Positions 16,350 to 26,150 of a stretch of 64,000 nucleotides of DNA are shown piece after piece (within the stretch, counting starts at the first letter, position 1; every line of letters starts with the position of its first letter). A program made the position numbers and the translations under genes. The stretch spans positions 356,184 through 420,183 of the forward strand of contig NZ_SDHZ01000003.1 of the NCBI RefSeq assembly GCF_004118675.1. The letters run 5' to 3'. This stretch comes from Filimonas effusa. Its GTDB lineage: Bacteria; Bacteroidota; Bacteroidia; Chitinophagales; Chitinophagaceae. The notes beneath the pieces are model-generated. The model was not told the origin of the DNA, did no database searches, and saw only the letters and a list, made by a program, of their open reading frames with translations.

Positions 16350-18476
16350 ATGAAAGTTTGCATTGCGGAAAAGCCAAGTGTGGCGCGGGATATTGCTGAA
16401 GTGCTTGGCGCCAGGCAACGCAGAGATGGTTACTATGAGGGTAATGATTACCAGGTAACCTGGACTTTCGGGCATTTCTGCACGCTGAAAGAACCCCATG
16501 ACTATCATGAGCAATGGAAATTCTGGCGGCTGGAAGACCTTCCTATTATACCCGCCACGTTTGGCATTAAACTGATAGAAAACGACGGCGTACAAAAACA
16601 ATTCAAAGTTATAGAGCAACTGGTTCAGCAATGTGAAGAGGTGATCAACTGTGGTGACGCCGGCCAGGAAGGCGAGCTCATTCAGCGGTGGGTATTACAA
16701 AAAGCAAGATGCGCAGTACCTGTTAAAAGATTATGGATATCATCGCTTACGGAACAGGCCATAAGAGAAGGTTTTGAAAAGCTGAAAGACAGCGATCAAT
16801 ACAACAACCTTTATGCTGCTGCCAGTGGAAGGGCTATCGGCGACTGGCTGCTGGGCATGAATGCCACGCGGCTTTTTACCAGGAAATTCGCAGCAGGCAA
16901 AAAGGTGCTGCTGTCTATAGGCCGGGTACAAACGCCAACCCTGGCTATGATCGTTCAACGGCAAAAAGAGATCAACGCCTTTGTATCGGAAGAATACTGG
17001 GAGTTGAAGACTATTTACCGTGATACGGAGTTCACTGCCACCATCGACCGCCTGCGCGCGCTGGAAAAGGCAGAAAAGGGACTTGCCTATTTGAAGGAAC
17101 ATGAATTTACCATTACGTCATTCGAGAAAAAAGAAGGCCGGGAAGGCAACCCCAGGCTGTTTGACCTTACAGCATTACAGGTAGCAGCTAATAAAAAGTA
17201 TGCCTACAGTGCCGATGACACGCTTAAATACATTCAGAGCCTGTATGAGAAAAAGCTGGTGACCTATCCCAGGGTTGACACCACTTATCTGCCTGAAGAT
17301 ATGTACCCGAAAATAGCAGGTATATTACAGGATATGACACCTTATGCTGCCTTAACGGCTCCATTACTTGAGCATCCTATTCCAAAACTTAAAACTGTTT
17401 TTGACGACAGCAAGGTCACCGATCACCACGCTATTATTCCTACAGGCATCTATCCTTCAGGAATAGGACAGGAAGAAAAGAGGGTGTACGACTTAATAGC
17501 CCGGCGTTTTATTGCTGCTTTTTACCCGGAATGTAAGATCTCGAATACAACGGTGTTAGGTAAGGCAGGACAGGTTCCGTTTAAAGCTACTGGTAAACAG
17601 ATACTGGAACCGGGATGGAAAGAAGTATATGTCAATGATTCGAGCATCAAGAAAGAAGGTGAAGAAGACGAAAAACTGATCCCGGTTTTTGAGGTGGGTG
17701 AAAGTGGACCTCATACGCCCAGAATACATCATGGCAAGACAAGTCCACCCAAACCCTATACAGAGGCATCGCTGTTGCGTGCCATGGAAACGGCCGGCAA
17801 GCAGGTGGAAGACGAAGAGATGCGCGAATTGCTTAAAGACAACGGCATTGGGCGCCCGTCTACCCGCGCGAATATTATAGAGACGCTGTTCCGCAGGAAG
17901 TATATAGAGAAACGCAAGAAAAACCTTTTTGCCACACAAACAGGCATAGATCTCATAGATACCATACAAACGGAGTTGTTGAAAAGCGCCGAGTTAACCG
18001 GTTTATGGGAGCGGAAACTCCGGCAGATAGAAAAGGGCGCCTATTCCATAGATACCTTTAAACAGGAGCTGATACAAATGGTAGTGGATCTGACCCATGA
18101 GGTAAAAACCAGTCAGCACCGCGTTATTTCTATTGCAGCGGATGCCCCTGCGCCCATGCCTGAAGCAGAAAAGCCTAAGAAAGACCCCAAACCTAAGGCT
18201 CCTAAAAAAGCGGTAGTGGTGGAAGAACTGCAATGTCCCAAATGCAAAACAGCACTGCTCAAGAAAGGGAAAACAGCTTACGGCTGCACCCAGTTTACAG
18301 TATGCGGGTTTAAGATCCCGTTTGAGGTTGGTGGAAAGATCCTGTCGGACAAACAGATATCAGATCTTGTTACCAAGGGTAAAACCGGGAAGATCAAAGG
18401 ATTGCAGTTTCCGGAAGGAACAATTGACGCCAAATTGGTCCTGAATGAACATTTTGCGATAGAACCCGAAGCCTGA
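16350..18476 (+). CDS. topB: DNA topoisomerase III (type IA)
   Basis: 708 residues from ATG at 16350; the frame is open further upstream but MKVCIAEKPSVARDIAEVLGA is the canonical TopB N-terminus and the promoter lies inside the upstream extension. Toprim acidic residues are in INCGDAGQEGELIQRW. The catalytic tyrosine is Y306 in VTYPRVDTTYL. GIGRPSTRANIIETL is the conserved late motif. The C-terminus has a zinc-ribbon-like block (CPKCKTALL ... GCTQFTVCGF) followed by a topo C4-type tail. It relaxes and decatenates DNA by single-strand passage. Basic, Lys/Pro-rich linker at about 600-620. Confidence 0.96.
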   Translation: MKVCIAEKPSVARDIAEVLGARQRRDGYYEGNDYQVTWTFGHFCTLKEPHDYHEQWKFWRLEDLPIIPATFGIKLIENDGVQKQFKVIEQLVQQCEEVINCGDAGQEGELIQRWVLQKARCAVPVKRLWISSLTEQAIREGFEKLKDSDQYNNLYAAASGRAIGDWLLGMNATRLFTRKFAAGKKVLLSIGRVQTPTLAMIVQRQKEINAFVSEEYWELKTIYRDTEFTATIDRLRALEKAEKGLAYLKEHEFTITSFEKKEGREGNPRLFDLTALQVAANKKYAYSADDTLKYIQSLYEKKLVTYPRVDTTYLPEDMYPKIAGILQDMTPYAALTAPLLEHPIPKLKTVFDDSKVTDHHAIIPTGIYPSGIGQEEKRVYDLIARRFIAAFYPECKISNTTVLGKAGQVPFKATGKQILEPGWKEVYVNDSSIKKEGEEDEKLIPVFEVGESGPHTPRIHHGKTSPPKPYTEASLLRAMETAGKQVEDEEMRELLKDNGIGRPSTRANIIETLFRRKYIEKRKKNLFATQTGIDLIDTIQTELLKSAELTGLWERKLRQIEKGAYSIDTFKQELIQMVVDLTHEVKTSQHRVISIAADAPAPMPEAEKPKKDPKPKAPKKAVVVEELQCPKCKTALLKKGKTAYGCTQFTVCGFKIPFEVGGKILSDKQISDLVTKGKTGKIKGLQFPEGTIDAKLVLNEHFAIEPEA

Positions 18477-18497
18477 GTGAAATGTTAGGTTTATTCC

Positions 18498-18505
18498 TAC
18501 ATTTG
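18498..18505 (+). promoter_or_regulatory. -7 promoter element of the small acidic protein gene
   Basis: TACATTTG matches TAnnTTTG exactly and lies 22 bases before the ATG at 18528. No clear TTG is found at the -33 distance. Confidence 0.45.
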
Positions 18506-18527
18506 AGATACAAGTAAAAACGATGTT

Positions 18528-18857
18528 ATGAGTGAATTTTTGTATTGCCATGATCCATTGGATGAGGAAGTTGGTGAATTCCTGCTGCACCTGGGTAATC
18601 CCGGCGCATTGATTAAAATTATTCCGCTGGAAGACGAGGAGGCCATTGACAGTGAAGAGTTTATTCATAAAATTTTTATTTATGAAAATGAAGATGGTGA
18701 CAGTGAATCGTACCAGCTGATCTTTACACCTCTCGCAACAGCGATGGAATCGCCTGCGAGCCCATCGTCGGAGCGTATTCACGAGGTTCTGGAATCTGCG
18801 TGGGAGTACTGGACAGAAGTGCTCAACTGGGAAGAAGACGAGGATGACGAAGAATAA
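18528..18857 (+). CDS. Small highly acidic protein of unknown function
   Basis: 109 residues from ATG at 18528. I do not recognise the family. The protein is strikingly acidic, with an acidic middle (PLEDEEAIDSEEFIHKIF) and a run of Asp/Glu at the end (NWEEDEDDEE). There is no signal peptide or membrane segment, so it is cytoplasmic. It follows topB by 51 bases and has its own -7 element. Aromatic and hydrophobic residues interspersed with acids (SAWEYWTEVLNW) suggest a folded domain rather than a disordered tail. Codon pattern and frame length support it as a real gene. Confidence 0.75.
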   Translation: MSEFLYCHDPLDEEVGEFLLHLGNPGALIKIIPLEDEEAIDSEEFIHKIFIYENEDGDSESYQLIFTPLATAMESPASPSSERIHEVLESAWEYWTEVLNWEEDEDDEE

Positions 18858-19036
18858 AAAAGTAAAAAAATATATAAAAAAGCCAGGTTAATTCAGTAAT
18901 TTTTCCTGTACAAAACCATTTGCCAAACGTACATTAAACTTTTCGTTCACAGCATAATGCAAAGAATGAACGAAGCGTTTAACGGAAGTTCCTCTTGGCT
19001 TAAATAAACACTATTTGCAAGAGAAATTTATTGTGC

Positions 19037-19630
19037 ATGAGAAAGAAGATTGTATTGGCCTGGCTTGCATTATTATTCTTAGGTATCGTTACCCTGTTCT
19101 GGTATAATGAATGGAAATACAGCCTGCCCACACCCGTACCCGAATCGTACCAGGCTGTTGCTACCGGAACAGTTATAAAAGCTGCACAACCAATGGTGCA
19201 GAACAAACAGCCTTTATTCCTGCATTTCTTCAATCCTGATTGTCCCTGCTCCCGGTTTAATACTACCTATTTCAAGAAGCTGGTGAAAAAGTATGAACAT
19301 GTTGCACGGTTTGTTATTGTACCTATGAGCAAGAAGCCAATAACAGCTGAAGAGATCCGGTCCCGTTTTGACCTGTCGTTACCCGTTATTTTTGATACAT
19401 CACTGGCAAGAACCTGCGGGGTTTATTCTACGCCGCAAGCTGTTATCATTGACACAAGCTATCATTTGTATTACAGAGGCAACTACAACAAAAGCCGTTA
19501 TTGTACCGATACCCAAAGCAATTATGCAGAGATAGCACTGGAGGCGCTGCTTAACCAGCGCCCGCATGTACAATTCGACAAGTATGCGCTACAGGCATAT
19601 GGTTGCCAGTTACCCACCTGCACACAATAG
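19037..19630 (+). CDS. Membrane-anchored thioredoxin-fold protein with CxC motif
   Basis: 197 residues from ATG at 19037 (a TTG two codons earlier is possible). One N-terminal membrane helix (IVLAWLALLFLGIVTLFW) places the domain in the periplasm. The thioredoxin-like core has PLFLHFFNPDCPCSRFN, where the usual CxxC is replaced by CPC, then the cis-proline strand VYSTPQAVIID and a conserved RGNYNKSRYC. Further cysteines lie at the C-terminus (CQLPTC). Family function is unknown; a disulfide or metal relay is possible. The hybrid kinase gene begins 3 bases after its stop, so the two are translationally coupled and may form one sensing unit (inference). Confidence 0.75.
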   Translation: MRKKIVLAWLALLFLGIVTLFWYNEWKYSLPTPVPESYQAVATGTVIKAAQPMVQNKQPLFLHFFNPDCPCSRFNTTYFKKLVKKYEHVARFVIVPMSKKPITAEEIRSRFDLSLPVIFDTSLARTCGVYSTPQAVIIDTSYHLYYRGNYNKSRYCTDTQSNYAEIALEALLNQRPHVQFDKYALQAYGCQLPTCTQ

Positions 19631-19633
19631 TCT

Positions 19634-21571
19634 ATGGATAGAGAGCCAATAAGCCATATTACCGAGGAAGAGCAGGCGCATATCATCGCCTTTAATCTTA
19701 ACGTAAAAGAACGTTCTGACAGGATCATACATTTTTTCCTGATCGGCTTTTTTATGATTGGCCTGGCTTTGTCCAATTTTTATGATACATGGACTATAGC
19801 AATGGGTGTAGGAGGATTATCATTGCTGGCTTATTATTCTGCGAAAATAGCATTACCGGAATCGACCTTATATCAATATGTATTGAGCAGCGTACTGGCA
19901 ATTTTTATGGCCCAGTTCATTTACCAGATGCATGGCATGTTTGAAATGCACTTCTTTGCGTTTATAGGCAGCGCCATTCTTATCACTTACCAGAACTGGA
20001 AGCTGCAGATACCGATCATGCTGATCGTATTACTGCATCATTCCATATTCAGTTACCTGCAGAATACGGGTTATGAAACTATTTACTTCAGCCAGCTAAG
20101 CTATTTTGAGGTTCCCACTTTTATCATTCATATACTGCTGGCTGCCGGGATCTTCTTTATATGCGGACTATGGGCTTACCAGTTGAAGGAGTATAATCAA
20201 CGGCAGATACACCAGCTGATAGCCATGCAGCGTTTGCAAAAGGAAACATTGGTGCTGCAGGAGCGCAAGCGAAATGAAGAAGTATTACGCCATGCCAATG
20301 AGGAGTTGCTAAGATCGAACCAGGCGCTTGAAAAAGCGTATCTGAACGCAGAGCGGGCGCTTATGCAGGCTGAACATGCCAATATGGCCAATGAAGCGAA
20401 AAGTATATTCCTCGCCACTATGAGCCATGAAATAAGAACACCGCTGAATGGCGTACTGGGCATGTCGGCATTACTTGCAGAGACACCGCTTACACAAAAG
20501 CAACGCGATTACACCAATACCATAGTAAGCTGCGGCGAAAGCCTGCTAAGCCTGTTGAATGATATCCTCGATTTCAGTAAGATTGAATCGGGGAATATGG
20601 AGCTGGAGAAAGAAGACTTTGACCTTCAGCTATGTATTGAAGATGTGCTGGAGATCTTCCGCAGCCGGGCGATAGAAAAGAAACTACTGCTACATTATGA
20701 GATAGGTAAGAACGTGCCCTCGTCTATTACCGGTGATGGATTAAGATTACGCCAGGTGATCACCAACCTTGTAGGCAACGCGCTCAAATTCACGCAAACG
20801 GGCTCTATTAAGGTAACAGCAGATGTTTACCAGCCTTCGCCCGATGAAAAGCTTCAGCTCTTATTCCAGGTGTGCGATACAGGCATTGGCATACCCAGCG
20901 AACAACAGGAACGGTTATTCAAAGCATTTACGCAACTGGATTCTTCCACTACCCGTAAATATGGTGGTACCGGCCTTGGGTTAGCGATCTCCGAAAAGCT
21001 GGTAAAACTCATGGGCGGGCGCATATGGGTACAAAGCACACCCGGAGCAGGATCGGTGTTCCTTTTCACCATCCGGTGCCAGGCGGCGCCTTATGCGCAA
21101 ACCAGGCATATTTCAAGCGGTATATTACAGCACCCTTCTCCACTTGATGATTTCTCCAAAACAGAAGTGCTTCCGGCAGGTTTTGCGTTAAGTCATCCGT
21201 TACGCATACTGGTTGCCGAAGACAACCTGATGAACCAACTGGTGATAACAGAAGCACTGAGCCGACTGGGTTACGAAGCAGAGGTTGTAGAAACAGGGCT
21301 TGCTGCGGTAGATGCTATCAGCAAAGGCGCCTACGACCTTATTCTGATGGATATACAAATGCCGGAAATGGGTGGGCTTGATGCAACACGCACCATCCGT
21401 CAGTTGGGTAAAGAGCCTGTGATCATAGCGCTTACTGCAAATACTATCGAAGGCGACAAAGAAGAATGCCTCCAGGCTGGAATGAACGACTATTTAAGTA
21501 AGCCCATCCGACTGGAGGCATTGGTGGCAACGCTTGAAAAATGGGCGTCGCACACTGCCGAAGATAACTAG
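19634..21571 (+). CDS. Hybrid sensor histidine kinase / response regulator with histidine-bearing membrane sensor
   Basis: 645 residues. Residues 30-183 hold about six membrane helices carrying conserved-looking polar residues inside the membrane: [11 protein letters not shown] (H100, H106) and VLLHHSIF (H135, H136). The same kind of His-bearing segment is known from the N-terminus of some chemoreceptors. A coiled coil (190-255) leads to HisKA ([13 protein letters not shown], phospho-acceptor H265), HATPase_c ([26 protein letters not shown]), and a C-terminal receiver (phospho-acceptor D573 in [14 protein letters not shown] in YLSKP). No output domain follows, so it should pass phosphate to a separate protein. 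ATG 3 bases after the thioredoxin-fold gene. Confidence 0.92.
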   Translation: MDREPISHITEEEQAHIIAFNLNVKERSDRIIHFFLIGFFMIGLALSNFYDTWTIAMGVGGLSLLAYYSAKIALPESTLYQYVLSSVLAIFMAQFIYQMHGMFEMHFFAFIGSAILITYQNWKLQIPIMLIVLLHHSIFSYLQNTGYETIYFSQLSYFEVPTFIIHILLAAGIFFICGLWAYQLKEYNQRQIHQLIAMQRLQKETLVLQERKRNEEVLRHANEELLRSNQALEKAYLNAERALMQAEHANMANEAKSIFLATMSHEIRTPLNGVLGMSALLAETPLTQKQRDYTNTIVSCGESLLSLLNDILDFSKIESGNMELEKEDFDLQLCIEDVLEIFRSRAIEKKLLLHYEIGKNVPSSITGDGLRLRQVITNLVGNALKFTQTGSIKVTADVYQPSPDEKLQLLFQVCDTGIGIPSEQQERLFKAFTQLDSSTTRKYGGTGLGLAISEKLVKLMGGRIWVQSTPGAGSVFLFTIRCQAAPYAQTRHISSGILQHPSPLDDFSKTEVLPAGFALSHPLRILVAEDNLMNQLVITEALSRLGYEAEVVETGLAAVDAISKGAYDLILMDIQMPEMGGLDATRTIRQLGKEPVIIALTANTIEGDKEECLQAGMNDYLSKPIRLEALVATLEKWASHTAEDN

Positions 21572-22134
21572 AACTCGTAAGCAACCGTTAGCGCAATACG
21601 CCGCAACGCATAATCCAGCTTTGTATCGTTATAGATGACACGGCTATTTATCCATGAACCTACCTGATATAATTCAGTAAGCTTTTTAACGGAATAGCCG
21701 AGAGAAAAGAAGAGGGCTTCTCTTCCTTTTCTGAATACGTACATGCCGGCGCCGCCGTTAAAATATGTACCATTGTTGTATACTGTTCTTCCCGTTGTAC
21801 CGGCGTTCGTATGCTGATGATCTAATGCCCAGGCTACGTTATAACCTCCCTGGAAAAAGAGAAAGGGTGCAAGTTGTCCTTTCCATTTGTATTTCAGATC
21901 AAGATATATTGGCAGAGATCTTATCTTGTAATAATCGATAGCTACGCCTGCTCCTATCTGCCACTGATGTAAACGCAGGCCCGTGCCAAGTGAAATTGCC
22001 TGGCTTACATTATGGTCGCCATTAAGCAACGTAACCGCCGGGCTGATATATAAACCAACTGTACTGTCTTTTTTTTGAGCAGATGCGGTTACAACTATCA
22101 ATAAGAGCAGGAAAGCAGGAAGTTTTTTATACAT
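21568..22134 (-). CDS. Small outer-membrane beta-barrel protein
   Basis: 188 residues. Signal peptide [20 protein letters not shown], then alternating amphipathic strands rich in Gly and aromatics ([84 protein letters not shown]). It ends in phenylalanine, as outer-membrane barrels do. Strand count suits an 8-strand barrel. It is one base downstream of the LVIVD gene and surely co-transcribed with it; its stop overlaps the end of the convergent kinase gene by 4 bases. Function unknown. Confidence 0.75.
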   Translation of the reverse strand: MYKKLPAFLLLLIVVTASAQKKDSTVGLYISPAVTLLNGDHNVSQAISLGTGLRLHQWQIGAGVAIDYYKIRSLPIYLDLKYKWKGQLAPFLFFQGGYNVAWALDHQHTNAGTTGRTVYNNGTYFNGGAGMYVFRKGREALFFSLGYSVKKLTELYQVGSWINSRVIYNDTKLDYALRRIALTVAYEF

Positions 22135-22135
22135 A

Positions 22136-23413
22136 TTAATTCTTTGCCCAGGTGAGAATGGAAAGTTGTTTTATGTTGGCGGGACTGGTATAGTCCATAA
22201 AGTGTAATCCATCTTCTGCCATTACAAGGGCCAGGCCGTTTAACGCAATAACATCCAGCGCATTAAAACCTGTTATGGTAGTTGTTAGCTTCATATCTAC
22301 AGGGTCTGTTGCATCAAAAACCTTGAGACCAGAAACACCATCGCAAACGAGTAGCACATTTTCATCTTTAGACAGCCCCTGAGCATTGCTGAATATTCCA
22401 CTGTATTGCTTTATTAGAACGGGTTTGGTAAGGTCTTTTACATTCACCAGTTCGAGCCAGCTGCCGGACGGGTTTGTAGCTGTTGCCCTCACCGCTCCGC
22501 GCAGGGTAACATATGCAAAGTCTCCATCTGCGATAACAGGATCCCATGCCTGCACATGCAGCAATTGTGAGAGCAGTGCAGGATTGTCTTTATTACTAAG
22601 GCTATAGATATACATACCCAACTGAGAGCCTATAAATAAATTATTTTTATAAGGGAAAATAGTTTCTATCAGGCCTCCTATGTTTTGCTTTTTAACAAAA
22701 GAAGGGGCAGCTGCATTTGACACATTCAGCACATTCATGTCGCTATAGCCAACGGTATATAACCTGTCGTCATTCAATGCAAAACGGGCCATGGAACCGC
22801 CTGTACTATTACCACCTGAAGTAGATTTGGAAGAATTGGAGCTGGTGAGGCTGAAGAAAGCGTCGTTGAGGACAACAGAACCATTAAGCGTTTTATCAAA
22901 CTCTGTATCGAAGCGGCGGGTAACTACGGTATCTACTTTTTCCCAGTCAACAAGGATCTTGCCTGAGCCGGAAGCCAATCCGGCATACCTGTCCGGAAAT
23001 ACGTTGTCCATGAATTGCGTAAGCTTTGTGTTACGCGGATCTGCGATATCAACTACCACCAGAGAGGTATAACAGTCTGCATACAAATAATGATCTCTCA
23101 CAGCAAGATCCACACAACCCGGAATGGCTACAAAGCCAATGTTTGCGGGGGCCGATGGGTTTGAGAAGTCAATGATATGTACTCCTTTATTCAACTCGGA
23201 GAGATAAATAAAATTGCCTCTGACGGCAAGCTTTCCGGTAGATTTTATAGACCGGGGCGTACTGCTTTTAATGCTCGCTTTTACCTCATCGGGAACCTGG
23301 TAAACAGGCCTGTAAAAGCTATAACTTTCAGTGATCTTGTCTTTGGTGCAACTAAAGGAGAAAATACCAATCGTCATTGCCAGCAGCACATACACGACAG
23401 ATTTCTTTTTCAT
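22136..23413 (-). CDS. LVIVD-repeat lipoprotein (beta-propeller)
   Basis: 425 residues from ATG at 23413, chosen for the lipoprotein signal MKKKSVVYVLLAMTIGIFSFSC. Repeats of the LVIVD type are clear: GNFIYLSELNKGVHIIDFSNPSAPANIG, DHYLYADCYTSLVVVDIADPRNTKL, DDRLYTVGYSDMNVLNVSNAAAP and ENVLLVCDGVSGLKVFDATDP. These form a beta-propeller on the cell surface or in the periplasm. A Ser/Gly-rich low-complexity stretch (SSNSSKSTSGGNSTGGS) lies at about 205-225. Co-transcribed with the outer-membrane barrel gene, suggesting a surface complex (inference). Confidence 0.85.
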   Translation of the reverse strand: MKKKSVVYVLLAMTIGIFSFSCTKDKITESYSFYRPVYQVPDEVKASIKSSTPRSIKSTGKLAVRGNFIYLSELNKGVHIIDFSNPSAPANIGFVAIPGCVDLAVRDHYLYADCYTSLVVVDIADPRNTKLTQFMDNVFPDRYAGLASGSGKILVDWEKVDTVVTRRFDTEFDKTLNGSVVLNDAFFSLTSSNSSKSTSGGNSTGGSMARFALNDDRLYTVGYSDMNVLNVSNAAAPSFVKKQNIGGLIETIFPYKNNLFIGSQLGMYIYSLSNKDNPALLSQLLHVQAWDPVIADGDFAYVTLRGAVRATATNPSGSWLELVNVKDLTKPVLIKQYSGIFSNAQGLSKDENVLLVCDGVSGLKVFDATDPVDMKLTTTITGFNALDVIALNGLALVMAEDGLHFMDYTSPANIKQLSILTWAKN

Positions 23414-23473
23414 ATAAGCATTGTTTCCATCGTTGACCACCAGCGACGCGAAAGCGTTGCACACCTTTTTTAT

Positions 23474-24727
23474 TTATTTGCTGGCTTCCCTGGACAGAAT
23501 ATAATTGGCCACCCATTGAAAAATAAACACACCCAACAGGTAAAGCATACTTACATTATTAAGCAACTGGTTGGAAACAAACGCTATAGTTACCGCAAGC
23601 ACTCCAAGGAATGCCAGAACAGCCGTATACGCAACCAGGGTTTTCCGGCTTTTTACAGACCGGAACATGACGCTGAGCGGGATCATCATAGTAAGGCCGA
23701 ATACGATCATCGCCAGAGGAGCTTCCGTATTCATTACAGGCAGCAATATGGCGCCTGCAAGTGCAGTCAATACACTGAGCGCTACAAAATTTGAAGAACG
23801 CATTTCGTCAGGGCTCAGCAGATGTTTGCCATATTTATTGAAACGCAGGAACAGGTTGGCCAGAGGCGTCATTACCCAGGTAGAGAATGCAAACAATGCG
23901 ATGATAATAATCAACGGCGTAATTAAACCATTCAATGGCGGGAACATTTCGGCCAGTGCTTCGAGCAGGTAACGGCCAAGGAAGATCCCTATGATAAAGA
24001 TCCATTGAAGTTTAGACTTCATATTACCCATCCAGAAAGCATAACGCAGGAATAGTCGGTACAGGAAGTACCTGGCTTTTAAGGCTTCGGCCATACCGGC
24101 CTGTGCGAGTTTCAGGTTCGGGTCTTTTTGCAGGGCTATTGAAAAGTGGTTCAATGCTTCTTTATGAGAACTTTTTTCCAGCAATCCCCAGCCATAATTG
24201 GCGTGTGTATAAGCGTTATCGGGATCTTCGCGCAGGGCGCCCTGGATCGTACTAAAAGATTCTTCTTTCCGGTTTAATTTGAGTAAAGCGGTACTGCGTG
24301 CATTTAATGCAGAAATATTCGCAGGATCGAGCTCCAGGGCTTTTTCGGCGAGGATACGCGCCTCTTCAAACTCCTTTCTATCGAGCTTCAGCAGGGCAAA
24401 GAGTGCGAAATAAGCGGATTCGTAGGGTTGCAGGTTGATGGCCTGCTGCAGGTCCTTTTCCGCATTGTTATATTTATCTAGCTGAATATAAACACAGGCG
24501 CGTTTATAGAACAGGTAATCTGACGACGGATCAAACCCGATAGCGCTGTTCACCAGATCCAATGCTTCTTTGGGCATGTTTTGCTGCAGTTTTACTTCGC
24601 AGAGTAAAGCAAGCACATGAACGTTGGCAGGATCTTCTGCAAAAAGGCCGCTTAAGATGTTTTCAGCTTCACGGAATTTTCTTTGCTGAAGCAGAAGGCC
24701 CGCGCGCTGGATCAGATGATCGGACAT
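23474..24727 (-). CDS. TPR protein with C-terminal multi-helix membrane domain
   Basis: 417 residues. Residues 1-225 are about six tetratricopeptide repeats (for example AENILSGLFAEDPANVHVL, ALDLVNSAIGFDPSSDYLF, ALNHFSIALQKDPNLKLA). Residues 240-415 hold about six membrane helices (WIFIIGIFLGRYLLEAL, LITPLIIIIALFAFSTWV, FVALSVLTALAGAILL, MIVFGLTMMIPLSVMF, LVAYTAVLAFLGVLAV, MLYLLGVFIFQWVANYI). There is no signal peptide, so the TPRs face the cytoplasm. Its start codon is one base past the stop of the TPR-AAA+ ATPase gene, so the products almost certainly work together. I do not know a named system with this pair. Confidence 0.8.
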   Translation of the reverse strand: MSDHLIQRAGLLLQQRKFREAENILSGLFAEDPANVHVLALLCEVKLQQNMPKEALDLVNSAIGFDPSSDYLFYKRACVYIQLDKYNNAEKDLQQAINLQPYESAYFALFALLKLDRKEFEEARILAEKALELDPANISALNARSTALLKLNRKEESFSTIQGALREDPDNAYTHANYGWGLLEKSSHKEALNHFSIALQKDPNLKLAQAGMAEALKARYFLYRLFLRYAFWMGNMKSKLQWIFIIGIFLGRYLLEALAEMFPPLNGLITPLIIIIALFAFSTWVMTPLANLFLRFNKYGKHLLSPDEMRSSNFVALSVLTALAGAILLPVMNTEAPLAMIVFGLTMMIPLSVMFRSVKSRKTLVAYTAVLAFLGVLAVTIAFVSNQLLNNVSMLYLLGVFIFQWVANYILSREASK

Positions 24728-24728
24728 G

Positions 24729-26048
24729 CTATTTTTTTATTTTCAGGAATTGAAGGATGTCATCGTATAAGCCCGATTCATTGGCATAGAGTGCAAAGTT
24801 CTTTGCTATGGAGAACCATTCCCGGGTACTTGCTTTATGCTTTTTAGCAGCATTAAGCAGGTCTTTTGTTTTAATGGGTACTGGTATGCCGTCTTTGAAA
24901 GCGGCTTCCAGTTTTTCTTCGATGGCGATATCGATCATTGCTTCTATATCGGCTCCTGAAAAGTCCGGCGTATTTTTGCTGATAGTATCGAAGTCAATAT
25001 TTTCGGTGGGCTTACCCTGCAGTTTCAGTTGCAGGATGGCCGTTCTGGCTTCCTGGTCTGGCGGCGGAACGAAAATAATACGATCGAACCGGCCTGGTCT
25101 GCGGAAAGCAGGATCGAGATGCCAGGGCGTATTGGTAGCTCCAAGAACAAGGACGCCTTCATTGGATGCTGCTACGCCGTCGAGCTCCTGGAGGAACTGG
25201 TTAATGAGGTGACGGCCGGCAGACTGTTTCATATCCGCCCTGCTGGCGCCCAATGCGTCGATTTCATCCACAAACAGAACACAGGGAGCATTCTTTCTTG
25301 CGTATTCAAAAATGCGATGCAGGTTTTTCTCGCTGTTACCGATCCACATATCCAGAATATCGTTCAATCCCACGTTAATGAAACGGGCATTCATTTCGCC
25401 GGCGGTAGCTCTTGCGATCATCGTTTTGCCACATCCGGGAGGACCATACAACAAAATGCCGCCTCCCGCTTTTTTGCCATAGGCTTTATAGAGGTCGGCG
25501 TGTTTCATGGGTTGAATGATCTTTACTTCAATCTCTTTTTTCACCTGCTGCATCCCTCCTACCTGTGAGAAATTGATGCCGGGATGCTGGATGAACAGAG
25601 AATCTTCTATATCATCATCGTCATCATCCTCCCAGTTGTTATCGGGCTGGTTACGCATGCGCAGCTGGCTGTCGAGCTCCTCATCAGAAAAACCGGGATC
25701 CAGTTCCAGGATCTTCTGATAAGTATCGCGGGCTGTGTTCCAGTCGTTTTCTTTCAGAGATGATTTGGCGTATAATACCAGTACCTCAAAGTTGGTATCG
25801 CTTTTGCGGATAAGGTCTTCGAGGATCACGTTACAAGTGGCGAATGCTTCTTTTTTAAAATACACTTTGGCGAGTCCCAGCAGTCCCTTTTCATTAGTCT
25901 CGATAGCCAGTGCATCCATATATTCCTTTTCGGCTTCTTCCAACCTGTTGAGCAGGAACAAGGTTTCGGCCAGATGCAGCCTCAGTGGCACATTATCGGG
26001 CGAAAATTTCAATGCCTCCCTCAGGCTATCCACGGTGCTTTGCGTCAT
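24729..26048 (-). CDS. AAA+ ATPase with N-terminal TPR domain
   Basis: 439 residues from ATG at 26048. Residues 1-130 are TPR-like helices; an acidic linker (NNWEDDDDDDIED) follows; the AAA+ module spans about 160-400. Walker A is GPPGCGKT (202-209), the pore loop is DMWIGNSEKN (W235), Walker B is LFVDEID, sensor 1 is in GATNTPWHLDP, and the arginine-finger block is FRRPGRFD. The closing segment STREWFSIAKNFALYANESGLYDDILQFL forms terminal helices. The W-x-G-x-SEK pore loop resembles Vps4, katanin and archaeal CdvC more than FtsH. It likely remodels protein complexes held by TPRs, with the membrane TPR partner as anchor (inference). Confidence 0.85.
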   Translation of the reverse strand: MTQSTVDSLREALKFSPDNVPLRLHLAETLFLLNRLEEAEKEYMDALAIETNEKGLLGLAKVYFKKEAFATCNVILEDLIRKSDTNFEVLVLYAKSSLKENDWNTARDTYQKILELDPGFSDEELDSQLRMRNQPDNNWEDDDDDDIEDSLFIQHPGINFSQVGGMQQVKKEIEVKIIQPMKHADLYKAYGKKAGGGILLYGPPGCGKTMIARATAGEMNARFINVGLNDILDMWIGNSEKNLHRIFEYARKNAPCVLFVDEIDALGASRADMKQSAGRHLINQFLQELDGVAASNEGVLVLGATNTPWHLDPAFRRPGRFDRIIFVPPPDQEARTAILQLKLQGKPTENIDFDTISKNTPDFSGADIEAMIDIAIEEKLEAAFKDGIPVPIKTKDLLNAAKKHKASTREWFSIAKNFALYANESGLYDDILQFLKIKK

Positions 26049-26109
26049 ATCCCAGATATTACATTTAGTTGTAAAGAACGGAAAAAATAAGGGTTGAAAG
26101 AAGAGGTAA

Positions 26110-26117
26110 TATATTTG
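26110..26117 (+). promoter_or_regulatory. -7 promoter element of the GNAT gene
   Basis: TATATTTG, an exact TAnnTTTG match, 33 bases before the ATG at 26151. No good -33 TTG at 19-21 bases. Confidence 0.5.
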
Positions 26118-26150
26118 CAAACGAATTAGTGCGAAGCAAAACCTGTGTTC

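Noticed and set aside
23177..23794. 205-codon plus-strand frame
   Set aside because: Antisense shadow of the LVIVD and TPR genes, rich in His/Arg/Tyr as expected of a shadow.
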